A stretch of 64,000 nt of DNA, taken from the NCBI RefSeq assembly GCF_029968015.1, contig NZ_JASCIS010000030.1, positions 31,912 to 95,911 on the forward strand, read 5' to 3'. The stretch is from Streptomyces luteolus. GTDB taxonomy: Bacteria; Actinomycetota; Actinomycetes; Streptomycetales; Streptomycetaceae. The position numbers and the translations under genes are program-made. How positions within the stretch are numbered: position 1 is the stretch's first letter; each line of letters opens with the position of its first letter. The notes under the pieces are model-generated. The model searched no databases and was not told where the DNA came from. It saw nothing but the letters and a program-made list of their open reading frames with translations. This document shows positions 8,725 through 17,290 of this stretch, piece by piece.

Positions 8725-8753
8725 GCGCACCCCACCAGATCCCCGACAACGCC

Positions 8754-8789
8754 GAAGGGCCCGCGAAGCAAGCGCTTCGCGGGCCCTTC
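8754..8789. terminator. Strong bidirectional terminator
   Basis: A perfect 16-bp stem (8754-8769 with 8774-8789) with a 4-nt loop sits between the convergent DUF4287-like and Bax-inhibitor genes. Confidence 0.9.
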
Positions 8790-8820
8790 GTCCTGTCGGG
8801 CAGGACCGGACGGACGTCCG

Positions 8821-9705
8821 TCAGTCGCTGTTCAAGATGGAGATCAGCCGCAGCATCTCCAGGTAGATCCAGACCAGGGTCATGGTCAGACCGAAGGCGG
8901 CCAGCCAGGACTCCGAGCGCGGAGCGCCGTACGCGATGCCGTCCTCGACCTGCTTGAAGTCCAGGGCGAGGAAGAAGGCACCGAGCAGGATGCCGACGAT
9001 GCCGAAGACGACACCGAGCCAGCCGCTGCGGAAGCCGAGGCCGTCACCGCCGCCGAACACCATGAACAGCAGGTTCACGGCGGTCAGCACCAGGAACGCC
9101 GTCACGGCGATCATCAGGAAGCGCGTGAAGCGCTGCGTGACGCGGACGATGCGGGTCTTGTACAGCACCAGCATCGTGACGAAGACGGCCATCGTGCCGA
9201 GCACGGCCTGCATGGCCGCACCCTCCGCGATGTACCTGTTGACGTAGTTGCTGATCGCGCCGAGGAAGACACCCTCGAAGGCGGCGTACGCCAGGATCAG
9301 CGCGGGGTTGGCCTTGCGCTTGAAGGCCTGCACCAGGCCGAGCACCATCGCGATGAGCGCGGCGCCGATGGCGATGCCGAGGCCCACGTTCATGACCCAG
9401 GCGACGGTGGCGCCGGCGATCACGGTGCCGAGCGTGATGCCCGTCCGCATGACGACGTCGTCCATCGTCATCTTGTCGCCGGTGCTGACCGGCGCCTGCG
9501 GGGCGCCGTGCTGGAGGTCCTGCTGCGCGTAGGGGTTCTGCGCGTACGGGTTCGTCGGCGCCTGCGCGTACGGGTTGCCGCCCGCGTAGGGGTTGCCCTG
9601 CGTACCGACCGCGGGGCCCCCGGCCTGCGGCGCCGAGCCGAAGCCCGCGTAGCCGTTGTCGCGGCTGAACCCCCGTCGCGAGAAGACCGGGTTGCTGCTC
9701 CTCAT
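8821..9705 (-). CDS. Bax inhibitor-1/YccA-family membrane protein
   Basis: A 294-residue integral membrane protein. The first 75 residues are hydrophilic and contain repeated N-P-Y-A elements (GNPYAGGNPYAQAPTNPYAQ). Seven hydrophobic helices follow, with the family-typical LAYAAFEGVFLGAISN in the middle and ALDFKQVEDGI near the end. I chose the ATG at 9705, preceded by GAGGAG; the frame extends to 9723 but would include that site. In other organisms the family affects membrane-protein quality control or calcium leak; the role in Streptomyces is unknown. It lies downstream of bldA on the same strand. Confidence 0.88.
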   Translation of the reverse strand: MRSSNPVFSRRGFSRDNGYAGFGSAPQAGGPAVGTQGNPYAGGNPYAQAPTNPYAQNPYAQQDLQHGAPQAPVSTGDKMTMDDVVMRTGITLGTVIAGATVAWVMNVGLGIAIGAALIAMVLGLVQAFKRKANPALILAYAAFEGVFLGAISNYVNRYIAEGAAMQAVLGTMAVFVTMLVLYKTRIVRVTQRFTRFLMIAVTAFLVLTAVNLLFMVFGGGDGLGFRSGWLGVVFGIVGILLGAFFLALDFKQVEDGIAYGAPRSESWLAAFGLTMTLVWIYLEMLRLISILNSD

Positions 9706-9850
9706 TTCACTCCTCTGCGCCAATCACGACTGGCCACCCTGCGCGGCCCTACGACAAGGGTAATGCGTAAGCAAAAGAACCACCCTAGTGCTCTGGGAGG
9801 ATCTTCTCTCACTTCGCTGTAGGAGGGTGGTGAAGAATGGAGTGGAGAGG

Positions 9851-9933
9851 TGCCCGGAACCGGATTTGAACCGGTACGCCCCCGAGGGGCAGCGAGGTTT
9901 AAGCTCGCCGTGTCTGCATTCCACCATCCGGGC
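9851..9933 (-). tRNA. bldA: tRNA-Leu(UAA), bldA
   Basis: The leftward strand folds into an 83-nt class II tRNA with a 7-bp acceptor stem (GCCCGGA/TCCGGGC), a long variable arm and a TTCAAAT T-loop. The anticodon stem GCGAG/CTCGC closes a CTTAAAC loop, giving anticodon UAA at 9899-9901. The 3' CCA is not encoded. This is the only tRNA that reads the rare leucine codon UUA efficiently; in Streptomyces it is bldA, whose loss blocks aerial growth and antibiotic production because the UUA codon is confined mostly to developmental and secondary-metabolic genes. I saw no in-frame TTA in the called genes of this window. Confidence 0.97.
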
Positions 9934-10336
9934 AGACCGTGGACTCCGCGTGTGCGGGGTCCTGAGCCTATCGGGAGGCGTCCCCCGAACGGCCGAACAA
10001 CAGCCCGATGTTGTCTTGTTTTATTGACGTCTGAGGGTGCGTCAGCGCTCGTGAGGGGTGTTCGACGCTTACGGGACCGCCCCCGCGCGCGGTTCGGGAG
10101 CCCCCGGCGGAATGACGGGATTCTGTCGCCCCGCGCGGGGGTGTCCGCGGGGTGGACCGACCGCGTTTCCGGCGAACCGGGTCAGGGTCGGGGCTCCTCC
10201 CCAGGTATGACACCGGACCCCACCGGTCAGCCTGAAGAGGAAGCGGCGAACGAGAGCTGGGGCTGACTTCTTCACACGGATCCGACAGCACGATGGATAC
10301 CGGAAGTTGACGTCGTGCCGACAGGAGCCCCGTTCC
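9934..10336. promoter_or_regulatory. bldA upstream region, gene-free
   Basis: About 400 bp without a gene separate divergent bldA and the ABC transporter operon. On the bldA strand, TAGGCT at 9970-9965 is a plausible -10 hexamer about 32 bp before the tRNA 5' end. I could not assign a convincing -35. An unusually AT-rich patch lies at 10008-10028. Confidence 0.4.
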
Positions 10337-11107
10337 GTGACCACCACATCCGTCGCTCACCAGGCGACCGCAGTAGCCGCGCGTGCCACCGAGCTGACCA
10401 AGGTCTACGGCCAGGGCGAGACCCAGGTGGTCGCCCTGGACCGGGTCACGGTCGACTTCCGGCAGGCCGAGTTCACCGCGATCATGGGCCCGTCCGGGTC
10501 CGGCAAGTCGACCCTGATGCACTGCGTCGCCGGGCTCGACTCGTTCAGCTCCGGCTCCGTGCGCATCGGCGACACCGAGTTGGGGTCCCTGAAGGACAAG
10601 CAGCTGACCAAGCTCCGCCGGGACAAGATCGGGTTCATCTTCCAGGCGTTCAACCTGCTGCCCACCCTCACCGCGTACGAGAACATCACGCTCCCCATGG
10701 ACATCGCCGGGCGGAAGCCGGACAAGCAGTGGGTCGAGCAGGTGATCCAGATGGTGGGCCTCTCCGGGCGGCTCGGTCACCGGCCGAGCGAACTCTCCGG
10801 CGGCCAGCAGCAGCGCGTGGCCGTGGCCCGCGCCCTCGCCTCGAAGCCCGACATCATCTTCGGCGACGAGCCGACCGGAAACCTGGACTCCCGCTCCGGC
10901 GCCGAGGTCCTCGGCTTCCTCAGGAACTCCGTACGGGAGCTGGGCCAGACCGTCGTCATGGTCACGCACGACCCGGTGGCCGCCGGGTACGCCGACCGCG
11001 TCGTGTTCCTCGCCGACGGCCGCATCGTCGACGAGCTCCACGAGCCGACCGCCGAGGCCGTACTGGATCGGATGAAGCGGTTCGACGCCAAGGGCCGGAC
11101 CAGCTGA
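10337..11107 (+). CDS. ABC transporter ATP-binding protein (MacB/LolD/FtsE type)
   Basis: A 256-residue ATPase. Walker A is GPSGSGKST (51-59), the Q-loop is in FIFQAFNLLP, the signature is LSGGQQQRVAVARAL, and Walker B is IIFGDEPTGNLDS, the last being typical of the MacB/LolD/FtsE class. I chose the GTG at 10337, which has CAGGAG 9 bp upstream. It pairs with the FtsX-type permease gene 48 bp downstream, and together they should form a membrane complex that extrudes or mechanically moves a substrate rather than importing one. Substrate unknown. Confidence 0.93.
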   Translation: MTTTSVAHQATAVAARATELTKVYGQGETQVVALDRVTVDFRQAEFTAIMGPSGSGKSTLMHCVAGLDSFSSGSVRIGDTELGSLKDKQLTKLRRDKIGFIFQAFNLLPTLTAYENITLPMDIAGRKPDKQWVEQVIQMVGLSGRLGHRPSELSGGQQQRVAVARALASKPDIIFGDEPTGNLDSRSGAEVLGFLRNSVRELGQTVVMVTHDPVAAGYADRVVFLADGRIVDELHEPTAEAVLDRMKRFDAKGRTS

Positions 11108-11155
11108 GCCCCCAGCAGCCCCACTACTGACCTTCAGAACAGGACCTCAGGAACC

Positions 11156-13687
11156 ATGTTCCGTACCGCCTTGCGCAACGTGCTCGCGCACAAGGCCAGG
11201 CTGCTGATGACCGTGCTCGCCGTCCTCCTCGGCGTGGCCTTCGTCTCCGGCACCCTGGTCTTCACCAACACCATCTCCGACGCGTTCCAGAAGAGCTCCG
11301 CCCAGGGCTTCGAGCACGTCGACGTCGCCGTACAGCCGAAGAAGGGCGCCGAGGACAAGCCAGGTGCCCCGCCCCGGCTGACCCAGGAGCTGCTCGACAA
11401 GGCCGCGAGCGTGCCCGGCGCCGCCTCCGCGACCGGCACCGTCTCCGGCTTCGCCGCGCTCGCCGACAAGGACGGCAAGCTGGTCGGCGAGGGCTGGTCC
11501 ACGACCGGCGCCAACTACTACGGCGAGAGCGACTCCCGCTACCCGATGAAGGACGGCCGCGCCCCGTCCGGCAAGGGCGAGATCGCTCTCGACGCGAAGA
11601 CCGCGGAGCGCGCCGGGTACAAGGTCGGCGACCAGGTGCGGATGTCCATCGACGGGCCCGTGCTCACGCCGAAGGTCTCCGGCATCTTCACCACCGACGA
11701 CGGCAACGTCGCCGCGGGCGGCAGCCTCGCCCTGTTCGACACCAGGACCGCGCAGGCGCTGTACGCGCAGCCCGGCACGTTCAGCGAGATCGACGTGCGG
11801 GCCGCGCCCGGCACCAGCCAGGCCGCGCTCAAGGCCGAGATCGAGAAGGTGCTGCCGAAGAACGGCACCGCCGAGGCCACCACGGGCAGCGAGCTCGCCG
11901 ACGAGCAGGCCAGGCAGATCGAGAGCGGCATGAGCGGCATGCAGACCGGCATGCTCGCGTTCGCCGGGATCTCGCTCTTCGTCGGCATCTTCATCATCGC
12001 CAACACCTTCACCATGCTGGTCGCCCAGCGCACCAAGGAGCTGGCCCTGATGCGCGCGGTGGGCGCCTCGCGCCGCCAGGTCACGCGGTCGGTGCTGATC
12101 GAGGCGTTCGTCGTGGGCGCTGTCGCGGCCGTGGTGGGTCTGGCCGCGGGCGTCGGCATCGGCGCCGGCCTTCGCTCCCTGATGGGCTCCTTCGGCGGCA
12201 GCGTGCCGGACGGCCCGCTGGTCGTCTCTTCTTCGACGGTGATCGCCTCGCTCGTCGTGGGCATCGTCGTGACGATGCTCGCCGCCTGGCTGCCGGGCCG
12301 CCGCGCCGCGAAGATCCCGCCGGTCGCCGCGATGAACAGCGTGCACGCCACGGCCACCACCAAGTCCCTCGTCGTACGCAACACCATCGGCGCCCTCCTC
12401 TCCGGCGCGGGCATCGCCGCGGTGCTCGCCGGGACGCGGATGGGCGACGACGGCAAGCTGCCGATGGGCCTGGGCGCCGCGCTGCTGCTGATCGGCGTCT
12501 TCGTCCTGACGCCGCTGCTCTCCCGACCGATCATCGCGGCCGCCGCCCCGGTCCTGCGCCTCTTCGGGGTCTCCGGGAAGCTCGCCCGGCAGAACTCGGT
12601 GCGCAACCCGCGCCGTACGGCGGCCACGGCCTCGGCGCTGATGATCGGGCTCACCCTGATCACCGGCATGACCGTGATCGCGGGCAGCGTGCAGAAGTCC
12701 ATCGACAAGATGGCCACGGACTCCATCAAGGCCGACTACGTGGTCTCGATGCAGAACTTCAACACGCTCTCCCCCGACGTGGAGAAGAGGCTGGCGGACC
12801 TCGACGGCGTCACCGCCACCAGCCCACTGCGCAACTCGCCCGCGCAGATCGACGGCAAGAAGGAGCCCGCGTACCTGACGGGCGTCGACGCGGAGACCAT
12901 CGGCTCGCTCGCCTCCCTGGACTTCGAGCAGGGCTCGTGGGGCGGCCTCGGCGGCGGCAAGGTCGTCGTCGACAGCGACACCGCGAAGCAGCACGGCTGG
13001 AAGGCCGGCTCGGACTTCACCGTCCGGTACGAGGACGGCGAGAAGGGCACGCTGCGGGTCGCGGGCGTGTACCAGGGCAACGAGATGATGCGCGGCATCA
13101 TGATCGACAAGGACCGGCTCGCCCCGCACCAGCGGCAGATCACCGACATGCAGGTGATGGTGAAGATGTCGGACGGCGCGACGCCCGCGGTCAAGGACTC
13201 GATCCGCGCGGCGCTCGGCGACAACCCGGCGATCGCCGTCGAGGACAAGAAGGACATCTCCAACGGGATCGCCCAGATGTTCACGCTGATGCTGAACATG
13301 CTGTACGGGCTGCTCGCCATGGCGGTCATCGTGGCCGTGCTCGGCGTGATCAACACCCTGGCGATGTCGGTCTTCGAGCGCTCCCAGGAGATCGGGATGC
13401 TGCGCGCGATCGGCCTCGACCGCAAGGGCATCAAGCGGATGGTCCGCATGGAGTCCCTGGTGATCTCGCTCTTCGGCGGCGTCCTCGGGATCGGCCTAGG
13501 CGTCTTCTTCGGCTGGGCGGCCGGGGAGCTGATCGGCTCGTCCCTGGCGACGTACGAGCTGGTCCTGCCGTGGGGCCGGATGGGGCTCTTCCTCGCGCTC
13601 GCGGCGGTGGTCGGCGTCCTGGCCGCGCTGTGGCCGGCGCGGCGGGCGGCCCGCTTGAACATGCTGGCCGCCATCAAGGCGGAGTAG
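11156..13687 (+). CDS. FtsX-like ABC transporter permease
   Basis: An 843-residue permease. An N-terminal helix (residues 17-40) is followed by a large extracellular MacB-like domain (about 45-255), then three helices of the first FtsX domain (about 260-390), a second N-terminal helix near 480, a second extracellular domain (about 525-700), and a second FtsX domain at the C-terminus. The LALMRAVGASRRQ and IGMLRAIGLDRKG loops are the family's coupling helices. The duplicated layout is usual for actinobacterial members. It works with the ATPase encoded just upstream. Confidence 0.92.
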   Translation: MFRTALRNVLAHKARLLMTVLAVLLGVAFVSGTLVFTNTISDAFQKSSAQGFEHVDVAVQPKKGAEDKPGAPPRLTQELLDKAASVPGAASATGTVSGFAALADKDGKLVGEGWSTTGANYYGESDSRYPMKDGRAPSGKGEIALDAKTAERAGYKVGDQVRMSIDGPVLTPKVSGIFTTDDGNVAAGGSLALFDTRTAQALYAQPGTFSEIDVRAAPGTSQAALKAEIEKVLPKNGTAEATTGSELADEQARQIESGMSGMQTGMLAFAGISLFVGIFIIANTFTMLVAQRTKELALMRAVGASRRQVTRSVLIEAFVVGAVAAVVGLAAGVGIGAGLRSLMGSFGGSVPDGPLVVSSSTVIASLVVGIVVTMLAAWLPGRRAAKIPPVAAMNSVHATATTKSLVVRNTIGALLSGAGIAAVLAGTRMGDDGKLPMGLGAALLLIGVFVLTPLLSRPIIAAAAPVLRLFGVSGKLARQNSVRNPRRTAATASALMIGLTLITGMTVIAGSVQKSIDKMATDSIKADYVVSMQNFNTLSPDVEKRLADLDGVTATSPLRNSPAQIDGKKEPAYLTGVDAETIGSLASLDFEQGSWGGLGGGKVVVDSDTAKQHGWKAGSDFTVRYEDGEKGTLRVAGVYQGNEMMRGIMIDKDRLAPHQRQITDMQVMVKMSDGATPAVKDSIRAALGDNPAIAVEDKKDISNGIAQMFTLMLNMLYGLLAMAVIVAVLGVINTLAMSVFERSQEIGMLRAIGLDRKGIKRMVRMESLVISLFGGVLGIGLGVFFGWAAGELIGSSLATYELVLPWGRMGLFLALAAVVGVLAALWPARRAARLNMLAAIKAE

Positions 13688-13707
13688 TCCTTGCCGGACG
13701 GGGGTTG

Positions 13708-13750
13708 GGTCCCGGGTGCGCGTACGTGCCACCCGGGACCTCATTCTTTT
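13708..13750 (+). terminator. Terminator after the ABC operon
   Basis: A perfect 11-bp stem, GGTCCCGGGTG (13708-13718) with CACCCGGGACC (13730-13740), is followed by TCATTCTTTT. This is an intrinsic terminator with a real T-rich tail. Confidence 0.85.
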
Positions 13751-13965
13751 CCCCTCCCCGCCCCTTCCCGAAAGACTGCCGTCGGCACGGGGGCCAGCCC
13801 CCGGACCCCCGCTCCTCAAACGCCGGAGGGGCTGGATTTAGCCCCGGAGCGCCTGGATCCTGCCGGAGGGGCGGGGGTTTTAAGGGGCGCGGGGAACTGC
13901 GCGACCAGCCACGACGGCGCCGCAGCCGAAGAACAGACCGGGGGTCCGGGGGGCGGAGCCCCCGG
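13747..13965. repeat. Modular intergenic repeat cluster
   Basis: This gap between convergent genes is built from dispersed modules. A 27-bp pyrimidine block (TTTTCCCCTCCCC..., ending CCCGAAA) is at 13747-13773 and recurs exactly at 63928-63954. A CTCCTCAAACGCCGGAGGGGCT unit is near 13812-13832. A 37-bp block at 13884-13920 is identical to 25720-25756. A GGGGGCGGAGCCCCC-type palindrome lies near the right end. No gene is visible. Confidence 0.8.
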
Positions 13966-15255
13966 TTACCGCCAGTCCCGCGCGCGGAGGGGCACACCGG
14001 ACGTGCCGGACTCCTCAGTCCGCACCGCCAACACCTGGTTCACCCCGATCCGGTTCCGCTCGAAGGCCAGCGCGGAAGCGGCCATGTAGAGCCGCCACAC
14101 CCGCGCCCGCCCCGGCGAGACAAGCCGCAGCGCGCGCGGCCACGCGTCCTCCAGGTTGGCCACCCACTGCCGCAGCGTCAGCGCGTAGTGCTCGCGGATC
14201 GCCTGCACGTCGCGGACCTCGAAGCCCGCCTCCTCCAGGAGCGAGACCGTACGGCCCACGGGGGCCAGCTCGCCGTCCGGGAAGACGTACGCGTCGATGA
14301 ACTCGTCCACGCTGTACCCCGCCTCGTCGCTCACCGGCCGGCGCGCGATCTGGTGGTTGAGGAGCCGCCCGCCGGGCTTCAGGAGGGCGTACAGGTCGTT
14401 CGCGTACCCCAAGTACCGGACCGAGCCGACGTGTTCGGCCATCCCGACGGAGGAGATCGCGTCGTACGGGCCGTCCCGGACGTCGCGGTAGTCCTGGACG
14501 CGGATCTCGATCCGGTCGGTGAGGCCCTCGTCCGCGATCCGCTTGCGGGCGTACGCGGCCTGCTCCTGGGAGAGCGTGACCCCGACGACCTGGACGCCGT
14601 ACTCACGGGCCGCGTGGATGGCCAGGGAGCCCCAGCCGCAGCCGACGTCGAGCAGGCGCTGCCCGGCGGTCAACTCCAGCTTGCGGCAGATGAGTCCGAG
14701 CTTGTCCCGCTGGGCGTCCTCCAGGCTCGCGTCCGGCGATTCCCAGTAGGCGCAGGAGTAGACCATCGACGGGCCGAGGACCAGCTCGTAGAAGTCGTTG
14801 CCGACGTCGTAGTGGTGGCTGATGGCCTGGCGGTCGCGGATCTTGGTGTGCAGGGGGCCGCTGCGCCGGCCGACCTCCTCGGCGGGCGGGGCCGGGGGCA
14901 GCAGCAGCGGTCCGGCGAGGGAGAGCAGCTCGCGGACGGCGGCGCGGGTGTCGGGGTCGCGCAGCGAGGGGGGCGCGGCGTCCTCGGCGCGCTCCCAGAT
15001 CAGCTCGGACATCAGGTCGAGGGTCGCGTAGAGGTCGCCCTCGACGTCCAGGTCTCCGGCCACCCAGGCGCGGGCCATGCCCAGTTCGCCGGGCTTGAAG
15101 AGCATCCGGCGCAGGGCGCGGCGGTTGCGGACGATCAAGGTGGGGGCGCCGGGGGGACCGCCCTCGCTGCCGTCCCAGGCGCGGATCCGGACGGGGAGCG
15201 GGGCTCCGAGGAGTTGCTCGGCGAGTGTCCTCAGCCGCAGCGCGGCGTCTGCCAT
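13966..15255 (-). CDS. Cyclopropane-fatty-acyl-phospholipid synthase-family methyltransferase
   Basis: A 429-residue SAM-dependent methyltransferase. An N-terminal helical domain (about 1-130) with MARAWVAGDLDVEGDL is typical of the CFA synthase family. The SAM-binding motif LLDVGCGWGSLAIHAA is near residue 205, and SVGMAEHVG with the bicarbonate-binding Glu is near 270. Such enzymes add a methylene or methyl group to double bonds of membrane phospholipid acyl chains. The chromosome also carries a desaturase at 59.6 kb that would make such substrates. The start at 15255 has AAGGTGA upstream. Confidence 0.9.
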   Translation of the reverse strand: MADAALRLRTLAEQLLGAPLPVRIRAWDGSEGGPPGAPTLIVRNRRALRRMLFKPGELGMARAWVAGDLDVEGDLYATLDLMSELIWERAEDAAPPSLRDPDTRAAVRELLSLAGPLLLPPAPPAEEVGRRSGPLHTKIRDRQAISHHYDVGNDFYELVLGPSMVYSCAYWESPDASLEDAQRDKLGLICRKLELTAGQRLLDVGCGWGSLAIHAAREYGVQVVGVTLSQEQAAYARKRIADEGLTDRIEIRVQDYRDVRDGPYDAISSVGMAEHVGSVRYLGYANDLYALLKPGGRLLNHQIARRPVSDEAGYSVDEFIDAYVFPDGELAPVGRTVSLLEEAGFEVRDVQAIREHYALTLRQWVANLEDAWPRALRLVSPGRARVWRLYMAASALAFERNRIGVNQVLAVRTEESGTSGVPLRARDWR

Positions 15256-15418
15256 GGCGTGTCACCTTCCTGGTCTTTACCGGTAGGTCCAACACCACGT
15301 AAACACCAACAGGGGGCCCGCGCAGTCCCGTTGCGCCATAAAAGGATCGTAAAACAGTTGCCTCGGGACACCGATAGCCCACCGACAGCACACCGAATCG
15401 TCCCTGGGACCGCAGAAA

Positions 15419-15466
15419 CCCCGCAGGGGCCGCCCGCACCACGGATGGCGGGCGGCCCCTGCGGGG
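15419..15466 (-). terminator. Terminator after NADH dehydrogenase
   Basis: A perfect 19-bp stem (15419-15437 with 15448-15466) and 10-nt loop lie 36 bp downstream of the leftward dehydrogenase stop. GGGTTTC follows on the leftward strand. Confidence 0.88.
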
Positions 15467-15502
15467 TCTGACGGTGAGCCGGGGCTCAGGAGGCGCGACG
15501 CC

Positions 15503-16912
15503 TCAGGAGGCCTTGGCCTTCTCCGACTTGGCGTCGGCCTTGCTGTCGACGGCCTCGGCGGCCGGCGGGGCGACCGGGGCGGGCTTGGCGGCCTCATAGA
15601 ACTCCTCGCGCGGCGACTCCATCGCACCGAGGGAGACGACCTCGCGCTTGAGGAACATGCCGAGGGTCCAGTCCGCGAAGACCCGGATCTTGCGGTTGTA
15701 CGTCGGCATCGCCATGCCGTGGTACGCGCGGTGCATGTACCAGGCGAGACGGCCCTTGAGCTTGATCTTCATCTTGCCCATGACGATCATCGCGACGCCC
15801 TTGTGCAGGCCGAGACCGGCGACCGCACCCTTGTTGGCGTGGCTGTACTCCTTCTGCGGGAAGCCCCGCATGCCGGAGATCACGTTGTCGCCGAGGACCT
15901 TCGACTGACGCAGCGCGTGCTGGGCGTTCGGCGGGCACCAGGCGTTCTCGTTGCCCGCCTTGCGGCCGGCCATGTCCGGAACCTGGGCGTTGTCGCCGGC
16001 GGCCCAGATGTAGTCGCTGCCCTGGACCTGGAGGGTGGCCTGGGTGTCCACGTGGCCGCGCGGGCCGAGCGGCAGACCGAAGCGGGAGAGCACCGGGTTG
16101 GGCTTCACACCGGCGGTCCACACGATGGTGTTGGAGTCGACCTCGAGGCCGTTCTTCAGCACCACGTGGCCGTCGATGCAGGAGTCCATGGAGGTCGAGA
16201 GGTAGACCTCGACGCCACGGCTCTCCAGGTGCTCCTTGCCGTACTGCCCGAGCTTCGGGCCGACCTCGGGAAGGATCTTGTCGGCGGCGTCCACGAGGAT
16301 GAAGCGCATGTCCTCGCGGGACACGTTCGTGTAGTACTTCGCCGCGTCCCGGGCCATGTCCTCGACCTCGCCGACGGTCTCCGCGCCCGCGAAGCCACCA
16401 CCCACGAAGACGAAGGTCAACGCCTTGCGGCGGACGTCCTCGTCGGTCGTGGAGTCGGCCTTGTCGAGCTGCTCGAGGACGTGGTTGCGCAGGCCGATGG
16501 CCTCCTCGATGCCCTTCATGCCGATGCCCTGCTCGGCGAGGCCGGGGATCGGGAAGGTGCGGGAGACCGCGCCCATCGCGATGACCAGGTAGTCGAAGGG
16601 CAGCTCGTAGGCCTCGCCGACGAGCGGCGCGACCGTGGCGACCTTGCGGTCCTGATCGATGGTGGTGACTCGGCCGGTGAGGACCTCAGCCTTGGGCAGC
16701 ACGCGTCGCAGCGGGACGACGACATGCCGAGGCGAGATGCTGCCGGCGGCAGCTTCGGGGAGGAAGGGCTGGTACGTCATGTACGACCGGGGGTCGACGA
16801 CCGTGACGGTCGCCTCGCCGTAGCGCATCTTCTTGAGAATGCGCCGAGCTGCGTACAGGCCTACGTACCCACCGCCTACAACGAGGATCCTGGGACGCTC
16901 CGTGGTGCTCAT
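15503..16912 (-). CDS. ndh: Type II NADH dehydrogenase (NDH-2)
   Basis: A 469-residue single-subunit flavoprotein that passes electrons from NADH to quinone without pumping protons. The FAD-binding motif ILVVGGGYVGLYAARR begins at residue 8 and the NADH-binding motif FVFVGGGFAGAETVGE is near 175; AAGDNAQVPD binds FAD near 310. The C-terminal third has the amphipathic, basic membrane-binding region (KIKLKGRLAWYMHRAYH), and the last 30 residues are Ala/Lys/Glu-rich. I chose the ATG at 16912; upstream frame is uninterrupted but has no family similarity. A Rex operator lies about 300 bp upstream. Confidence 0.92.
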   Translation of the reverse strand: MSTTERPRILVVGGGYVGLYAARRILKKMRYGEATVTVVDPRSYMTYQPFLPEAAAGSISPRHVVVPLRRVLPKAEVLTGRVTTIDQDRKVATVAPLVGEAYELPFDYLVIAMGAVSRTFPIPGLAEQGIGMKGIEEAIGLRNHVLEQLDKADSTTDEDVRRKALTFVFVGGGFAGAETVGEVEDMARDAAKYYTNVSREDMRFILVDAADKILPEVGPKLGQYGKEHLESRGVEVYLSTSMDSCIDGHVVLKNGLEVDSNTIVWTAGVKPNPVLSRFGLPLGPRGHVDTQATLQVQGSDYIWAAGDNAQVPDMAGRKAGNENAWCPPNAQHALRQSKVLGDNVISGMRGFPQKEYSHANKGAVAGLGLHKGVAMIVMGKMKIKLKGRLAWYMHRAYHGMAMPTYNRKIRVFADWTLGMFLKREVVSLGAMESPREEFYEAAKPAPVAPPAAEAVDSKADAKSEKAKAS

Positions 16913-17219
16913 GCCATCGAGTATCCACCCCCCGATGAGGGGTCGCTCGTGAGCCCCTTCACAAGGGTCTCGACACCCTCTGCTACACTCCGCCACCCAC
17001 GTGACCGAGGTCATGACCCCGCCGGGGAACCATCGGACCGGCCGGACGCGTTGAGACCGCCGCTGAGCTGCCGCTCTGGGCACGGACCCGAGTGGAACAC
17101 GGCCTGGTTTCCCCGCGGTTGCCGCCGCCCGACGCACCTCTGAAACCTGGGGTGAGGTCCGGCGGAGCCCGCCATTCAGGACAAGAAGCGCACCTAGAGG
17201 CCCGCCGGACCCCTTTTCC
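16913..17219. other. Long upstream region of ndh, gene-free
   Basis: No gene is visible here. If the promoter lies near the Rex site at 17220-17237, this would be an untranslated leader of roughly 270-300 nt. I saw no strong conserved RNA fold in it. Confidence 0.45.
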
Positions 17220-17237
17220 TTGTGAAGAAGTTCACGA
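17220..17237. promoter_or_regulatory. Rex (redox repressor) operator
   Basis: TTGTGAAGAAGTTCACGA matches the Rex consensus TTGTGAANNNNTTCACAA at 13 of the 14 defined positions. Rex senses the NADH/NAD+ ratio and represses respiratory genes in Streptomyces, so its presence before an NADH dehydrogenase fits. The site is 308 bp from the ndh start and 54 bp beyond the ppx stop. Confidence 0.8.
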
Positions 17238-17290
17238 ACTTTCTCGGCGACAGGGTCGATCCGGCCCGCCGCCAAGGAATCCAAGGCGGC

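Noticed and set aside
11147..13129. A long - strand frame opposite the ABC permease
   Set aside because: It is a Gly/Arg/Ala/His-rich antisense shadow. The permease on the + strand has clear family motifs.
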